A model generated the notes under the pieces. It was not told the DNA's origin, ran no database searches, and was given only the letters and a program-made list of their open reading frames with translations. The translations under genes were made by a program, and so were the position numbers. From Nonomuraea polychroma (GTDB lineage: Bacteria; Actinomycetota; Actinomycetes; Streptosporangiales; Streptosporangiaceae), in assembly GCF_004011505.1 (NCBI RefSeq), contig NZ_SAUN01000001.1, positions 4,092,001-4,156,000 of the forward strand: a DNA stretch of 64,000 nucleotides, read 5' to 3'. Of this stretch, positions 16,340 through 25,869 are shown one piece after another (positions within the stretch are counted from its first letter, which is position 1; each line of letters starts with the position of its first letter).

Positions 16340-17383
16340 TCAGCTGTTGAGTACCGTGTGGGTGTGTTCGGTCAGCAGCGAGAGTCCGCAACGATCGACT
16401 GATGCCGAGGTGGCGGACAAGATGACGGCGCCGGTCCCGGTGTCGCGGTTGAGGCCGGCCCAGGACCGGAAGCCGCCGGTACCGCCGTTGTGCCAGGCGG
16501 TCTGACGCCCTTTGACTGCGATGGTGATCCAGCCCGCGCCGATGCGTGCTCCCTTGCCGAAGGGGGCGAGCGGATCGAGGGCGGTGATCCCGGGTGCGGA
16601 GCCGTCGAGCAGCGCCGCTACCAGGCGGGCCATGTCCTGGATGGAGGCTCGGATGCCACCTGCAGGCCCTATCGCTTCCCCGGTCCACGGTTGCCGGGGC
16701 CTGCCTCGCCGACTCCTGCCGATGAGCGCGTTCGGCCCGAGCTGGTCGGCCGTCGCGGGCAGGTAGACGTGGTCGAGTCTCAGTGGGCCGACGATGCGCT
16801 GATGAACAAGTTGCGCGTAAGACCTTCCGGCCGCGCTGGCGAGTGCATGGCCGAGCAGCTCGAACCCGAAGTTGGAATAGCGTGCTCGAGGCCTGCCCAC
16901 CCGCACCTTCCGCGCTTGGGTGAGAAGTTGCTGGAGGTTCTCACCGTAAGGGTTGGTGCCGTGCCGCCAGAGGGCGAACTTGCGCCGCAGTGGACGCGCC
17001 GACCTGGGCAGTCCGGGCAGCCCCGACCGATGCTGACTGAGCGAGGCCAACGTCACTTGTGCGGCCGGAACATCGCCGAGCGGCAGCAGTTCGCCCAGGG
17101 TCGAGTCACGCCGGATCTCCCCGCGTTCCAGCGCATCGGCATACAGCAACCCAGTGACCGCCTTCGAGATCGACCCGATCTCGAAGTCCGCATCTAGGTC
17201 AGCGCCACGACTGGCCACCGTCACGCCACCAGGGGAGATCAGGGCGGCGGCCGCCACAGAATGCCGGGAGCCCAGCAGCTCCTCGATTCTCGTGGCGAGC
17301 CCACCGTCACCGCGCACCGCCGTCACGATCGACCGCCAAACACCCGACGACCCGCGCGAATCCGGGCCATGGCCCCCAAACAC
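16340..17383 (-). CDS. Beta-lactamase-family serine hydrolase (class C/DD-peptidase-like)
   Basis: The protein has 347 residues. The SxxK nucleophile motif is SISK in FEIGSISKAVTGLLYADALERGEI; the second motif YxN is YSN in ARYSNFGFELLGHAL; the third motif is HNGGTGG near the C-terminus. This is the full catalytic set of the PF00144 family (esterases, D-aminopeptidases, AmpC-like proteins). No signal peptide is obvious, so a cytoplasmic esterase or amidase is likelier than a true beta-lactamase. Its upstream side abuts the decayed group II intron. Confidence 0.85.
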   Translation of the reverse strand: MFGGHGPDSRGSSGVWRSIVTAVRGDGGLATRIEELLGSRHSVAAAALISPGGVTVASRGADLDADFEIGSISKAVTGLLYADALERGEIRRDSTLGELLPLGDVPAAQVTLASLSQHRSGLPGLPRSARPLRRKFALWRHGTNPYGENLQQLLTQARKVRVGRPRARYSNFGFELLGHALASAAGRSYAQLVHQRIVGPLRLDHVYLPATADQLGPNALIGRSRRGRPRQPWTGEAIGPAGGIRASIQDMARLVAALLDGSAPGITALDPLAPFGKGARIGAGWITIAVKGRQTAWHNGGTGGFRSWAGLNRDTGTGAVILSATSASVDRCGLSLLTEHTHTVLNS

Positions 17384-17436
17384 ACCAACGGGTCCTTGTC
17401 CGCCGTAGCGACCACAAGGCCGGCCAGCCCTTCAAC

Positions 17437-17549
17437 GTCCATTGGCAGTCAGGGGCGCGGTGCTCTTGCGAGCCCGCTTCCCCATCCCCCTTTCAATCCG
17501 TACGTGTGGGTTTCCCGCATACCGCTTACCGATGATCTTCTTGACATGG
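17437..17549 (-). mobile_element. Group II intron domain V/VI, 3' end of a decayed intron
   Basis: On the minus strand, AAGCGGTATGCGGGAAACCC (17528 downward) followed by ACACGTACGGATT has the shape of group II intron domain V, with the AGC triad and a GAAA-like loop. A GC-rich hairpin (GGGGAAGCGGG...ACCGCGCCCC) just downstream fits domain VI. Some stem positions mismatch, consistent with decay. The element lies directly after the maturase remnant's stop codon, as expected. Confidence 0.6.
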
Positions 17550-18282
17550 TTACGCCGCCTTCCGATAACGGATGGTGCCGCGCAATCGATACAGGCCATG
17601 CCCGCTGAACCAGTCCTCCGTCCACTGCCGGGCCTGTCCCGCGCGCAGGCTGCAGACCACGCTCCTCGACCGTAAGACTCCTCAGCCGCATAACGACGTA
17701 GTTGTCCACCTGCCGGAACTTGATGGCGGCGTTCCCGGTGCGGAAGTAGTTGCCCCACCCGCGCAGAACCGGGTTGACCTCCGCGATCACCTCGCGGATG
17801 TCCCGGCCCACACGGTTACGCCCGGTCCGGGCCGGATCTTGTCCCGCAGCCGTTTCATCGCCCGCTGCGACGGCCAGCGGTGCAGGTAGTAGCGGATGAC
17901 CCGCTTCTGTTCCCACAACCGGCCCGACATGCGCGCTGTGAACGACAGCCGAGGAAATCCAGCCCTTCGCGGCCCTCGATGAACCAGGCACGCAACCGCT
18001 CCATCGCCTGCGTGGCCGACCGTTTCGACCGAAACCCGTACGAGACCGGCAGAAAATCCGCCTCGAAACCGGTTCCAGCACCAGCTTCACGGCCTGCTGG
18101 GCCACCCTGTCGCGGGCGGAAGGAATACCCAACGGCCGCCTGCCACCCTCTGATTTCGGGATCTCCACACGCCAAACCGGCGCAGGACGATACCGGCCCA
18201 GGCGAAGGCCATCTTGGAGCTCACCGAGCATCCGGCCAACCCCGTAGTCCTCCACCACTAGAACACGACCTGCCTGGGCCAT
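17550..18282 (-). pseudogene. Group II intron reverse transcriptase/maturase, deleted and frameshifted
   Basis: Pieces of LtrA-type protein occur in order across three frames: RT-0/1 (LGRYRPAPVWRVEIPKSEGG, RRPLGIPSARDRVAQQAV), RT-2 (VSYGFRSKRSATQAMERLR), the late thumb segment EGREGLDFLG, LWEQKRVIRYYLHRWPSQRAM, and the maturase X domain LRGWGNYFRTGNAAIKFRQV. The C-terminal GLYRLRGTIRYRKAA ends at 17550. The palm region with the YADD active site is missing and the 5' intron half is gone. The copy is dead and cannot retrohome or splice by itself. Confidence 0.85.
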
Positions 18283-18293
18283 GCCGTGCCGGG

Positions 18294-19184
18294 TCAGCGG
18301 CTGGCGAGTTCGGCGAAGATCTCCACCAGTTCAGGCCGGTCGAACGGGCCGACATGAGGTGCCGCGACGCTTCGGACGTCGGTCGGATTGCCCGGAGTGA
18401 GACGGTCGGCCTCTGCGATGAACCGGTCCTGCAGCGCCGGCGGGATCAGCCGGTCGAGGGTGAGGCGCACGTACGTCCGGGGAATCCGGCCCCAGGTGTG
18501 CGCTTCGCCCCGGGCTTCAGCCAGGGGAATGCCGGCGGTCTCGTCCGGCTCGAGCATGTTGAGCAGCCGGCTCACCCCTTCGTCGGTGAAGTCTCCGGCC
18601 AGGGCCTCCTTGACGCCTTGGAACACCGCCGGGTCGGCCGAGCGCCAATTGAGCCGGTTCACCCCGAGGACCGCTGGATCGGCGACCATCGCCGCGGTCA
18701 CCTTTGGGAGCAGGCTGTCGCTGTTCTCCGGCGTTTCGAGATAAGCGGCCACGTTCGGCAGGTCCACGCAGCAGTACGCCGCGACATAGACGACCCGATC
18801 GAGCAGTTCGGGGATGGCGTTGCCGACTCTGCTCACGGTGACGCCACCCTGGCTCATGCCTACCAGGATCACGGGCCCGTGGCGGCGGGCGCGGCGCACC
18901 ACCTCCACAACATGCTCGACATAGTCGTCGATGGTGATCTTCGCGAGCGGCGACGGTTCGGTCGCCAACGCTTGGAGGTCCTGCGGGGCCTGGTACGAAC
19001 GGGGGTAGAACGCCTCGCGGCCGTGTCCAGGAAGATCGACGGCCACGCACCGATGCCCGCGCAGGGTGAGTTCGCTGGTCAGCCCCGAAGCCCAGGCGGA
19101 GGAGGAGTTGGTGCCGTGGATGAACACCAGGGTCGGCGGTCGCCGATGGGCCTGGCGGGCCTCGGCTTCATGGTTCGTTGTCAT
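18294..19184 (-). CDS. Alpha/beta hydrolase (EstC/salicylate-esterase-like)
   Basis: The protein has 296 residues. The oxyanion-hole motif TLVFIHGTNSSSAWASGL, the HRCVAVDLPGHG strand, and the nucleophile elbow VGMSQGGVTVSRV (Ser near residue 117) are clear. A late His within SVAAPHVGPFDRP completes a triad. The spacing and the cap region resemble the hydroxynitrile-lyase/EstC group of esterases. No signal peptide is present. It is followed closely by the group II intron remnant and preceded on the same strand by a GNAT gene 61 bases away, possibly one transcription unit. Confidence 0.87.
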   Translation of the reverse strand: MTTNHEAEARQAHRRPPTLVFIHGTNSSSAWASGLTSELTLRGHRCVAVDLPGHGREAFYPRSYQAPQDLQALATEPSPLAKITIDDYVEHVVEVVRRARRHGPVILVGMSQGGVTVSRVGNAIPELLDRVVYVAAYCCVDLPNVAAYLETPENSDSLLPKVTAAMVADPAVLGVNRLNWRSADPAVFQGVKEALAGDFTDEGVSRLLNMLEPDETAGIPLAEARGEAHTWGRIPRTYVRLTLDRLIPPALQDRFIAEADRLTPGNPTDVRSVAAPHVGPFDRPELVEIFAELASR

Positions 19185-19245
19185 TGACGTTCCTTGTGTC
19201 TGTTGGAGGGGTGGTGTGAGCTGACGTGTCGTCGTGTCCCGGCGG

Positions 19246-19857
19246 TCAACGGTGCGGGGGGCGCCACATCGGCCACAGGAGCGGGCTGTCCGCCACGCGA
19301 ACCGGCTCGCCGAGATCCTCGAACCCGTGCCGCAGGTAAAGGGCGCGGCTCCGGGGCGAACTCGCCTCCAGATACGCGGCGAGCCCGTCGGCGTCCGCTC
19401 GCTCCAGCCGGTGCCGCAGCATCGCCGAGCCGAGTCCGGCGCCCTGCCGCCCGCTGATCACTCCCATGCAGGGGAGGTAAAGGTGCGGTTCGCGGTCGGG
19501 GTGCCGTGGGGCCAGTGCCCGCCCCAGGGCCAACAACCGCGCACCGTTCTCACCGAAGACCGAGTCCGAGCTCGCTTTGGGCGCGTCCGGTAATTCCTCG
19601 TGGGGCGTCTGGCCTGCGGCCAGCGTCAGCCATACCGAAGCGCCCTCGCGACGGCCGGCCAGATACGTCTCGGCGGCGGGATGGGTGAGCAGAGGGCGGT
19701 AGAAGTGCGACTGAAGGCGTCCTCGTTCGCCCGCCTCGGGGAAGAGCCAGCAGACGAGCGGATCGTTCATGAACGCCTCGGTCAGGACGTCCAACACCGC
19801 CTGCCGGTCTGCGTCATCCGCCCGCCGCACGGATGCGTACGGTGTAGCAAGTTTCAT
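19246..19857 (-). CDS. GNAT family N-acetyltransferase
   Basis: The protein has 203 residues. Motif A, LPCMGVISGRQGAGLGSAMLRHRL, carries the acetyl-CoA pyrophosphate loop RQGAGLG; motif B is AYLEASSPRSRALYLRHGFEDLG. The N-terminal part (VLDVLTEAFMNDPLVCWLFP) resembles the subgroup often found near regulators and transporters, which acetylates small amines or drugs. A TACAAT -10 lies six bases before ATG 19857, so the mRNA is probably leaderless. It is divergent from the GntR-TetR fusion regulator, its likely controller. Confidence 0.87.
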   Translation of the reverse strand: MKLATPYASVRRADDADRQAVLDVLTEAFMNDPLVCWLFPEAGERGRLQSHFYRPLLTHPAAETYLAGRREGASVWLTLAAGQTPHEELPDAPKASSDSVFGENGARLLALGRALAPRHPDREPHLYLPCMGVISGRQGAGLGSAMLRHRLERADADGLAAYLEASSPRSRALYLRHGFEDLGEPVRVADSPLLWPMWRPPHR

Positions 19858-19922
19858 GCGTACATTGTATTAGTCGGCTGAATATATGCACCCCTTAGCA
19901 GATACGAGGAAGCAAAAGTGAA

Positions 19923-19949
19923 CTAGTACTGAAGAGATTGACCTAGTAC
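19923..19949. promoter_or_regulatory. Direct CTAGTAC repeats at the fusion regulator's promoter
   Basis: CTAGTAC occurs at 19923-19929 and 19943-19949, 20 bases apart (two helical turns), around a TTGACC -35 at 19938-19943. The promoter lies upstream of ATG 19993, which argues against the earlier ATG 19954. It is a candidate operator shared by the divergent GNAT gene. Confidence 0.4.
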
Positions 19950-19992
19950 ACTTATGGCAGCCGCCAACCTCACCGATAGATCGGGGGCTCTC

Positions 19993-20958
19993 ATGCCGTC
20001 GTCAACCAAGCGACCGGAACCGCCGTACCGGCAGATCGTCGCGGGGATCCGCGCCCGGATCCTGACCGGCGACCTGCGGCCCGGCGATCGGATACCTTCC
20101 ATCCGGCAGATCGCTCAGCGATGGGGCGTCGCGGTCGCGACCGCGACCAGAGTGATGGCCACGCTCCGCGACGAAGGGCTGGTCGAAACGAAGGTCGGCG
20201 CCGGCACGGTGGTCAGCGTCCGCACAGGCCACAAGCAGCCGACCGTCCTGGCCTCGCCGCCGAGACCGCGGCGGGGCCACGCCTCCAAGCAGGCACTGAA
20301 CCGGAAGCAGGCTCTCCGCGCCGCCATCTCGATCGCGGACGCCGAGGGACTCGACGCCGTGTCCATGCGGCGACTCGCGGCCGAGCTGGGCGTCGGTCCG
20401 ATGTCGCTGTACCGGCACGTGGCGAACAAGGACGAACTGGTGACGCAGATGGCCGACGAGGTCTTCGGCGAACCGGAGCTCCCCGTCCCGGGGCCGGAGG
20501 GGTGGCGAGCCAAGCTCGAACTGATCTCCCGCCGGCAATGGGAGCTGTGCCGGCGGCACCTGTGGCTGCCCAGGGCGGTTTCGTTCACGCGCCCGTTGCT
20601 GGTGCCCAACATGATGGCGCACACCGAATGGACCCTGCGCGCACTCGACGGGATCGGGCTGCCCATGGCGACCCGGATCCGGGAGGCGCTCACGCTGCAC
20701 GCACTGGTCCACACCGTCGCGCTGTCCATGGCAGCTGAGGTCGAAGCCGAGCAGGAGACCGGTGTGACGCTCGACCGGTGGTGGCTGATACAGCGGAAGC
20801 GGGCCGATGAACTGCTCAGCAGCGGACGGTTTCCGCTGCTGGCCACGGTTACCGGGGAAACGGTGTCGGACGTGGACGGCTTGTTCGAGTACAGCCTCGC
20901 ACGGCATCTCGACGGTTTCGCCGTCCTGGTGGAGGATCAAGCCCGACCACGGCCATGA
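19993..20958 (+). CDS. Regulator with GntR winged helix fused to a TetR domain
   Basis: The protein has 321 residues from ATG 19993, which follows a GGGGG ribosome site. Residues about 10-80 form a GntR winged helix (YRQIVAGIRARILTGDLRPGDRIPS, then WGVAVATATRVMATLRDEGLVE). Residues about 95-145 form a complete TetR HTH (RAAISIADAEGLDAVSMRRLAAELGVGPMSLYRHVANKDEL), followed by a TetR_C ligand domain. Such two-HTH fusions are known in actinomycetes and resemble tetracycline-repressor-class TetR proteins. It probably controls itself and the divergent acetyltransferase. Confidence 0.87.
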   Translation: MPSSTKRPEPPYRQIVAGIRARILTGDLRPGDRIPSIRQIAQRWGVAVATATRVMATLRDEGLVETKVGAGTVVSVRTGHKQPTVLASPPRPRRGHASKQALNRKQALRAAISIADAEGLDAVSMRRLAAELGVGPMSLYRHVANKDELVTQMADEVFGEPELPVPGPEGWRAKLELISRRQWELCRRHLWLPRAVSFTRPLLVPNMMAHTEWTLRALDGIGLPMATRIREALTLHALVHTVALSMAAEVEAEQETGVTLDRWWLIQRKRADELLSSGRFPLLATVTGETVSDVDGLFEYSLARHLDGFAVLVEDQARPRP

Positions 20959-21039
20959 CGGCGCCGCACCATCCGGCGACAATGAAGCGCCCCGGACCTG
21001 AGAAGAGGGCTTGAGACCAAGTCCGACGCAGAGTTGATG

Positions 21040-22747
21040 GAGAGCACCTCGCCGTGCATCGGGTCAACGCGCCCTCGGCGTAGGGCAGCTCATGGCGGCG
21101 GCTCAGCGTGAGGGCCTGCCTGCAGTAGCGCTCGGCCAGATCGAGCCGGCCCAGGTGGTGGTGTTGGTGGCCGAGCGCGTTGAGCGCCCTGACGCGCCCG
21201 GGCACCGAGCCGAGTTCTTCGAAGAGCCGCGCCGCCCGAACGTTGTCGGCAATCGCGCCGGTGAGGTCGCCCGTCCACGCACGCGCGAAACTCAGCCCCA
21301 TCCTGGCCGCCGCCTCGCCCTCCCGCTCGCCGCTGCCATGGGCGATGCGCACGGCCTCTTCGAGATGTCCGACGGCCTCGGTACGGCGGCCGGTGCGGGA
21401 GAGGCCGTCCCCCATACCGATGTGCAACATGGCGGCCACGGCGGGCACCTCGTAGGGGGAGGTGACCGCCAGCAGAGCCGACGCCACCTCCACCCACTCA
21501 CCGATGTGGCCGGTACGGGCGCAGTTGGCGCGAACCATGTCGGCCAGGCGCCAGACCTGCGGGCCGGGCTCACGTTCGATCGCGCGTATCAGCGGCGCGG
21601 CCATCAGATTGAGGATGTCCAAGTCGATGATGCCGCGGACGTTCCCGTGAACGGCCGCCCGCCTGCTCCCGCGGGCGGTCGCGGGCCGGGAAGCAGGTAC
21701 TCGCCGGGTGCGCACCGGGCGGCGATGGCGGCGCCCAAGTCCAGGTAGTGGCCGAACAGGCGGTCCCAGGCCGCCGCACGCTCGGGGTCGCGCCCGGCTT
21801 CGGCCACGGCGTAGAGCCGAACCAGGTCGTGGAAGCGGTACCGGTCGGTGACGTGGTGTTCGAGCAGGTGGGCCGCGGCCAGGGCCCTGAGCGAGGCGCG
21901 GGCCGCGGCCGGCGGCAGGTCGGTGGCCGCCGCCGCGGCCGCCACGGTCACATCGGGGCCGGGAACGAGCCCGAGCAGGCGGAAGACCCGCTGTTCCGCC
22001 GGGGCGAGCGCGCGGTAGGAGGCGGAGAAGGCGCGGGACCGAAGCCGAGCGAGATCAGCAGGCGGCTCAAAGCCGCCGCCGTGATCAGCGGCTCGTGGTC
22101 CTGATCATAGCCGCAGGTCGATGTAGAGCTGACCGTCGGGGAAGCGGTCCTTGACCTGATGCGCCCAGTGCACCGCGAGCGCGGTCTTTCCCATGCCCGC
22201 CGTACCGCTCAGGACGCACACGCCGTCGCCCGCCCAGGCACTCCTGTAGCCACGCCAGCTCCGCGTCGTACAGCTCGTCCAGGGCGCAGGTCCGCCTGTC
22301 CTCGAGACCAGGGCGTTCCTGGCGGATCAGCTCGGCGCTGGTGCCCGCCACAGCCCCGTCGCGGTACGCAACCGGGCCGCGGCATCGGCGTGGCGTCCTT
22401 CGGTGGCTTCGGCGCGCGCGGGGAGCCTGTACCGCTCGAACAGGAACAGGTCGAGCTCGTCCGCGGCCACGTGGGCGCGGTATCCGGCGCCGACGCGACT
22501 GATGCGCTCCTTGCCGACCAGGGTGCGCAGTTCGTGGACGTACACGTGCAGGCGCGCCACGGCCGTGCGCGGCGCCCGCTCGCCCTACACCAGGTCGATG
22601 AGCCGGTCGTCCGGCACCGCACGGTTCGCGTGGAGCAGCAAGGCGGCCAGCACGGTCCGCTGCTTGGGCGAACCCCAGCGCGATCGGCCCGCCGGGCCCG
22701 TTCGCGGCCACCGGCCCCAGAAGCGCGAATCGCGCCTCCGACTCCAT
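21040..22747 (-). pseudogene. SARP/AfsR-type regulator with TPRs, broken by many frameshifts
   Basis: The order of an AfsR-like activator is preserved, but over several frames: start MESEARFALLGPVAANGPGG, transcriptional-activator segments VARLHVYVHELRTLVGKER, BTAD-like LRTATGLWR, a P-loop area with frame changes, an AAA helix LRALAAAHLLEHH plus YRFHDLVRLYA, and a C-terminal TPR (FEELGSVPGRVRALNALGH, DLAERYCRQALTLSRR). At least four frame shifts and a missing C-terminus make it non-functional. It was probably a pathway-specific regulator, and its target is not identifiable here. Confidence 0.75.
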
Positions 22748-23019
22748 GCGTTTCCTTCGCGTCGGGGTCTGTTCGCAGTGATGCCACCGAGTGGCGATCG
22801 TGTCGCACGCTGATCGACGAGTCATGGTCCGTGAGCAGCATACGGGGCCGGTCGGCGACGGTCTGGACCGATGGGTGTGAGCAGCTCAGGGGCCGCCCGG
22901 GCCGGATCTCATCGCGTTCTCCACGTCACGCGCCTCCTGAAGCGGTGATCTGGGCCGCCATGGACGCCTGCCGCCTGGGCGCCGGGCTCGAATTCTCAGC
23001 GGCGGCGGTCCCGCCGTCA

Positions 23020-25488
23020 TCAGGCGGTGCCAGGGGCGGTGTCGGTGATCGCGCCGTCCAGGCCGGAGCGCTTGAGGTCCAGCGTGCTCAGGTCGCATCC
23101 GCGCAGGTCGACATCAGTCAGATCACACTCACGGAACGAGGTGTGGTCGAGGATCGCACCGGTGAAGACCGCACCGGTCAAGGTCGCCGGCTGGATCATC
23201 GCACTGCCCAGCCGCGTGAAGGCGATGGTGCCGTTGACGAACTCGCTGTAGCCGAACCCCGCCCCGGTCAGGTCGGCGCCGGCCAGGTTGGCACCGGTCA
23301 GATCAGCCCCGGAGAAGATGGCGCCGCGGGCGGAGACCCGCGACAGATCCGCGCCGGTGAGGTCGGCACCGGCGAAGACCATCTTGTCGAGGTCCAATCC
23401 GCGCAGATCGGCGCCGGAAAGATCGAGCTCCTCCTCGGCGTTCTCGGCACGCCACTGATTGAAGGCGAACGGCCCCTGCCTCAGGATCCCGATGACCTCC
23501 GCCGTTCCCCCTGCCGCGCCGGGAGGTTCCACCCCCTCAGGACCGTCGGCGGTGTAGGTGGCGTGTGCATCGAAAGCGGCGACATCCTCCTTCGCCGTGG
23601 CGAGTTCCGCGGCGAGTTCCTCGTCGTACGGATACATCTCCGCCATCGCCTCCATCATCGCGAGGCGCGTGCCCAGCAGTCTCAGCGCGTTGTCTCGATC
23701 GCCGTCGCTCTTGGCCAGGCCGGCGAGGCGGTGGAAGGCAAGTCCGGCTTCCAGGGCCGTTTCCGGGCTCGGATTCGCTTGGAAGAGCCGGGTACGGATC
23801 GTGGAGCACTCGGCCCACGTCTCGTAGTGTTTGTCCTTGTGCTCCGGCAGGTCGAGCGCGCGGTACACCTCGCCGAGGTGCTGCAACGAGTTGGCGAGCC
23901 GCTGGTCTGCTTCGATGAAGGTCGGATGCTCGGCCGCGAGCTCGTGGTAGATGTCCACGGCCTGCGTGAGCACGGCCTCCGCGTCGACCAGGTGGCCGTC
24001 GGCGAGCCGGGCCTGGCCACAGGTGTCGCGCGCGGCGCCGAGGCAGAACCTGGCCTCGTCGCGCTGCGGGTGGGTGGCGGCCCACTCCTCAACCGCGGAC
24101 AACGATCGTTCGGCCACCTCGCGCGCGGCCCGAGGGAAGCCGTGCCGGATCAACATGGCGACCTGATGGTCGCGGACGGGACGGTGGTGGCCGTTGCCCG
24201 CCGGTACGAATGGCGCGATCTCTCCCAGGAGCGCCATCCCCGCGTACTCGAAGTCTGTCTCCAGACTGTCGATGACAGCTAGGACGAAGTGCGTCAGGTC
24301 ACCCAGCCCCTGGACCGCTACCAGGTGCCGGCAGACCGCGACATAGTCGTCGAACGTACCGCTGTCGTGTGTCCGGCTGTAGTGCATGTTCATGGCGCGC
24401 TCGTGACGGTCGGCGAGCGCCGGGCCTTGGTACGGCGCCAGCAGCTCCGCGATCCAGCGGTCGGCGAAGTAAACGGTGTCCCCGTCCCACCCCTCCCACG
24501 CGTTGAGCAGTCCGAGCTCGGCGAGCCGGGCCGCGTCGGCCCGCATGCTCTTGAGCGCCGACCGCGTGGGCTCCGGGCGCTGCCTCAGGTCCGGCTTGCT
24601 CGTGTCGCAGGCGACGGCCAGGTCGCGTACGGTGACCGGGACAGTGCAGATCGTGGCTTGGAGCAGGGTCTCCCGCTGTGGCCCGGTCAGCTCGGCCATG
24701 ACCAGGTCGAGCGGTGCGGCTCCCGGCGTCACGGCCGCCAGCCGCGTTCCGGCGCCCTTGGGGTTCGCGGACAGCCAGGCGTCGAGCAGGTGCAGCGAAC
24801 GTGGATGCGCCTGGGTCGTGCGGACCACCCGCTCCCGGGTGGCCGGGTCCACGGTGGACAGGAAGGGGAGCCCGGTTGCCAGTTCGGCCCCCGCGGTGAG
24901 GTCCAAAGGGTCGAGCCGCAGGGCACCGAGCCGGTTGTCCGTGGCCAGTGCCGGTAGCGGTGTCCGGGTGGTGACCAGCACCCGGCCGCGATCGGCGGCC
25001 TGGCACAGCCGGTCGAACACCTCGCCGAAGCCGGGATCCAGGAAGCCGGTGCCGTCGTAGTTCTGGCCCAGGTCGTCGAAGAGCAGGACGAGCGGGAAAC
25101 TTTTCAGCAGCCGGCAGGTCGTGTCCAGCATGGCGTCGTCCGACAGTGCCAGGCCGAAGGCCCCCATCATGCGTACCTGTTCCTGGGAAAGCTCTTCGCC
25201 CCAGCCGAGGAAGGCCTCGGAGACGCCGCGGAACAGCGTTAGCGGAGACCATCTGCCCACCATGGCGGCTACTTGCCAGCCATCGGAGCGAAGTCGCCCC
25301 AGCATCTGGCGGGCCAGGGCGCTCTTGCCCATTCCCGCTGCTCCGGTGATCACGAGCCCGGCCGGACCGGCGTCCAGCATGGCCAGGGCGGCCCGTACGT
25401 CCGACTCCCGCGCCAGGCGGTGCGATCCGAGCCGCCGTACTTCCGGGCTTAAATGCGTTTCCTCGTGCACGTTCGTCTCCCTGTGCAT
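23020..25488 (-). CDS. STAND-like NTPase with TPR-like middle and C-terminal pentapeptide repeats
   Basis: The protein has 822 residues from ATG 25488; the open frame upstream is not convincing. Residues 49-56 are a Walker A loop (GAAGMGKS), 133-139 a Walker B (LVLLFDD), and 169-175 a sensor (RVLVTTR), as in STAND/NACHT-type signalling ATPases. A helical winged-helix/TPR-like part spans about 320-660. The last about 150 residues are pentapeptide repeats (ADLRG, ADLTG, ADLSR, ANLAG, CDLTD), which fold as a quadrilateral beta helix. The combination suggests a regulated molecular switch whose pentapeptide helix binds a target. Role unknown. It is followed by the dead SARP and preceded by a dead DUF6461 gene. 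Confidence 0.85.
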   Translation of the reverse strand: MHRETNVHEETHLSPEVRRLGSHRLARESDVRAALAMLDAGPAGLVITGAAGMGKSALARQMLGRLRSDGWQVAAMVGRWSPLTLFRGVSEAFLGWGEELSQEQVRMMGAFGLALSDDAMLDTTCRLLKSFPLVLLFDDLGQNYDGTGFLDPGFGEVFDRLCQAADRGRVLVTTRTPLPALATDNRLGALRLDPLDLTAGAELATGLPFLSTVDPATRERVVRTTQAHPRSLHLLDAWLSANPKGAGTRLAAVTPGAAPLDLVMAELTGPQRETLLQATICTVPVTVRDLAVACDTSKPDLRQRPEPTRSALKSMRADAARLAELGLLNAWEGWDGDTVYFADRWIAELLAPYQGPALADRHERAMNMHYSRTHDSGTFDDYVAVCRHLVAVQGLGDLTHFVLAVIDSLETDFEYAGMALLGEIAPFVPAGNGHHRPVRDHQVAMLIRHGFPRAAREVAERSLSAVEEWAATHPQRDEARFCLGAARDTCGQARLADGHLVDAEAVLTQAVDIYHELAAEHPTFIEADQRLANSLQHLGEVYRALDLPEHKDKHYETWAECSTIRTRLFQANPSPETALEAGLAFHRLAGLAKSDGDRDNALRLLGTRLAMMEAMAEMYPYDEELAAELATAKEDVAAFDAHATYTADGPEGVEPPGAAGGTAEVIGILRQGPFAFNQWRAENAEEELDLSGADLRGLDLDKMVFAGADLTGADLSRVSARGAIFSGADLTGANLAGADLTGAGFGYSEFVNGTIAFTRLGSAMIQPATLTGAVFTGAILDHTSFRECDLTDVDLRGCDLSTLDLKRSGLDGAITDTAPGTA

Positions 25489-25869
25489 GACGAATTTGGT
25501 CGGTTGAGCCCTCCGAATTCGGAGGGGCCTACTTGGTACTCGACGATCTCTGAACTGAACCGGTTGGGGGCGGAGGCCGCCGGCGATGATCCCGGCGTCC
25601 GGGATGCTCCAGGCGGTCTTCTCCTCGGGTTTCCTGCTTCGCAGCCCTCGGAGCGATCTCGAGTCCGGTTCACGCTCACTCGCTGAGGGCCCGCCGTCCA
25701 TGCGCTGGAGCGGCTGCGCGAACTCTGCTCGGCCCTTCCGCGGTAGTCCGGCCGTCTTGATCGTGCCGAGTGTGAACGCCTCCTTCTTCATCGTGGTGAC
25801 CCGCGAGGTAGTCGACTCCGGCGTTGCGGCGTACCGCGTGACTGTGGGGAGCTTGCGGATCTTTCGTTG

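Noticed and set aside
25489..25791. N-terminal extension of the NTPase/pentapeptide protein
   Set aside because: Low-complexity Arg/Pro-rich translation, likely the promoter region.
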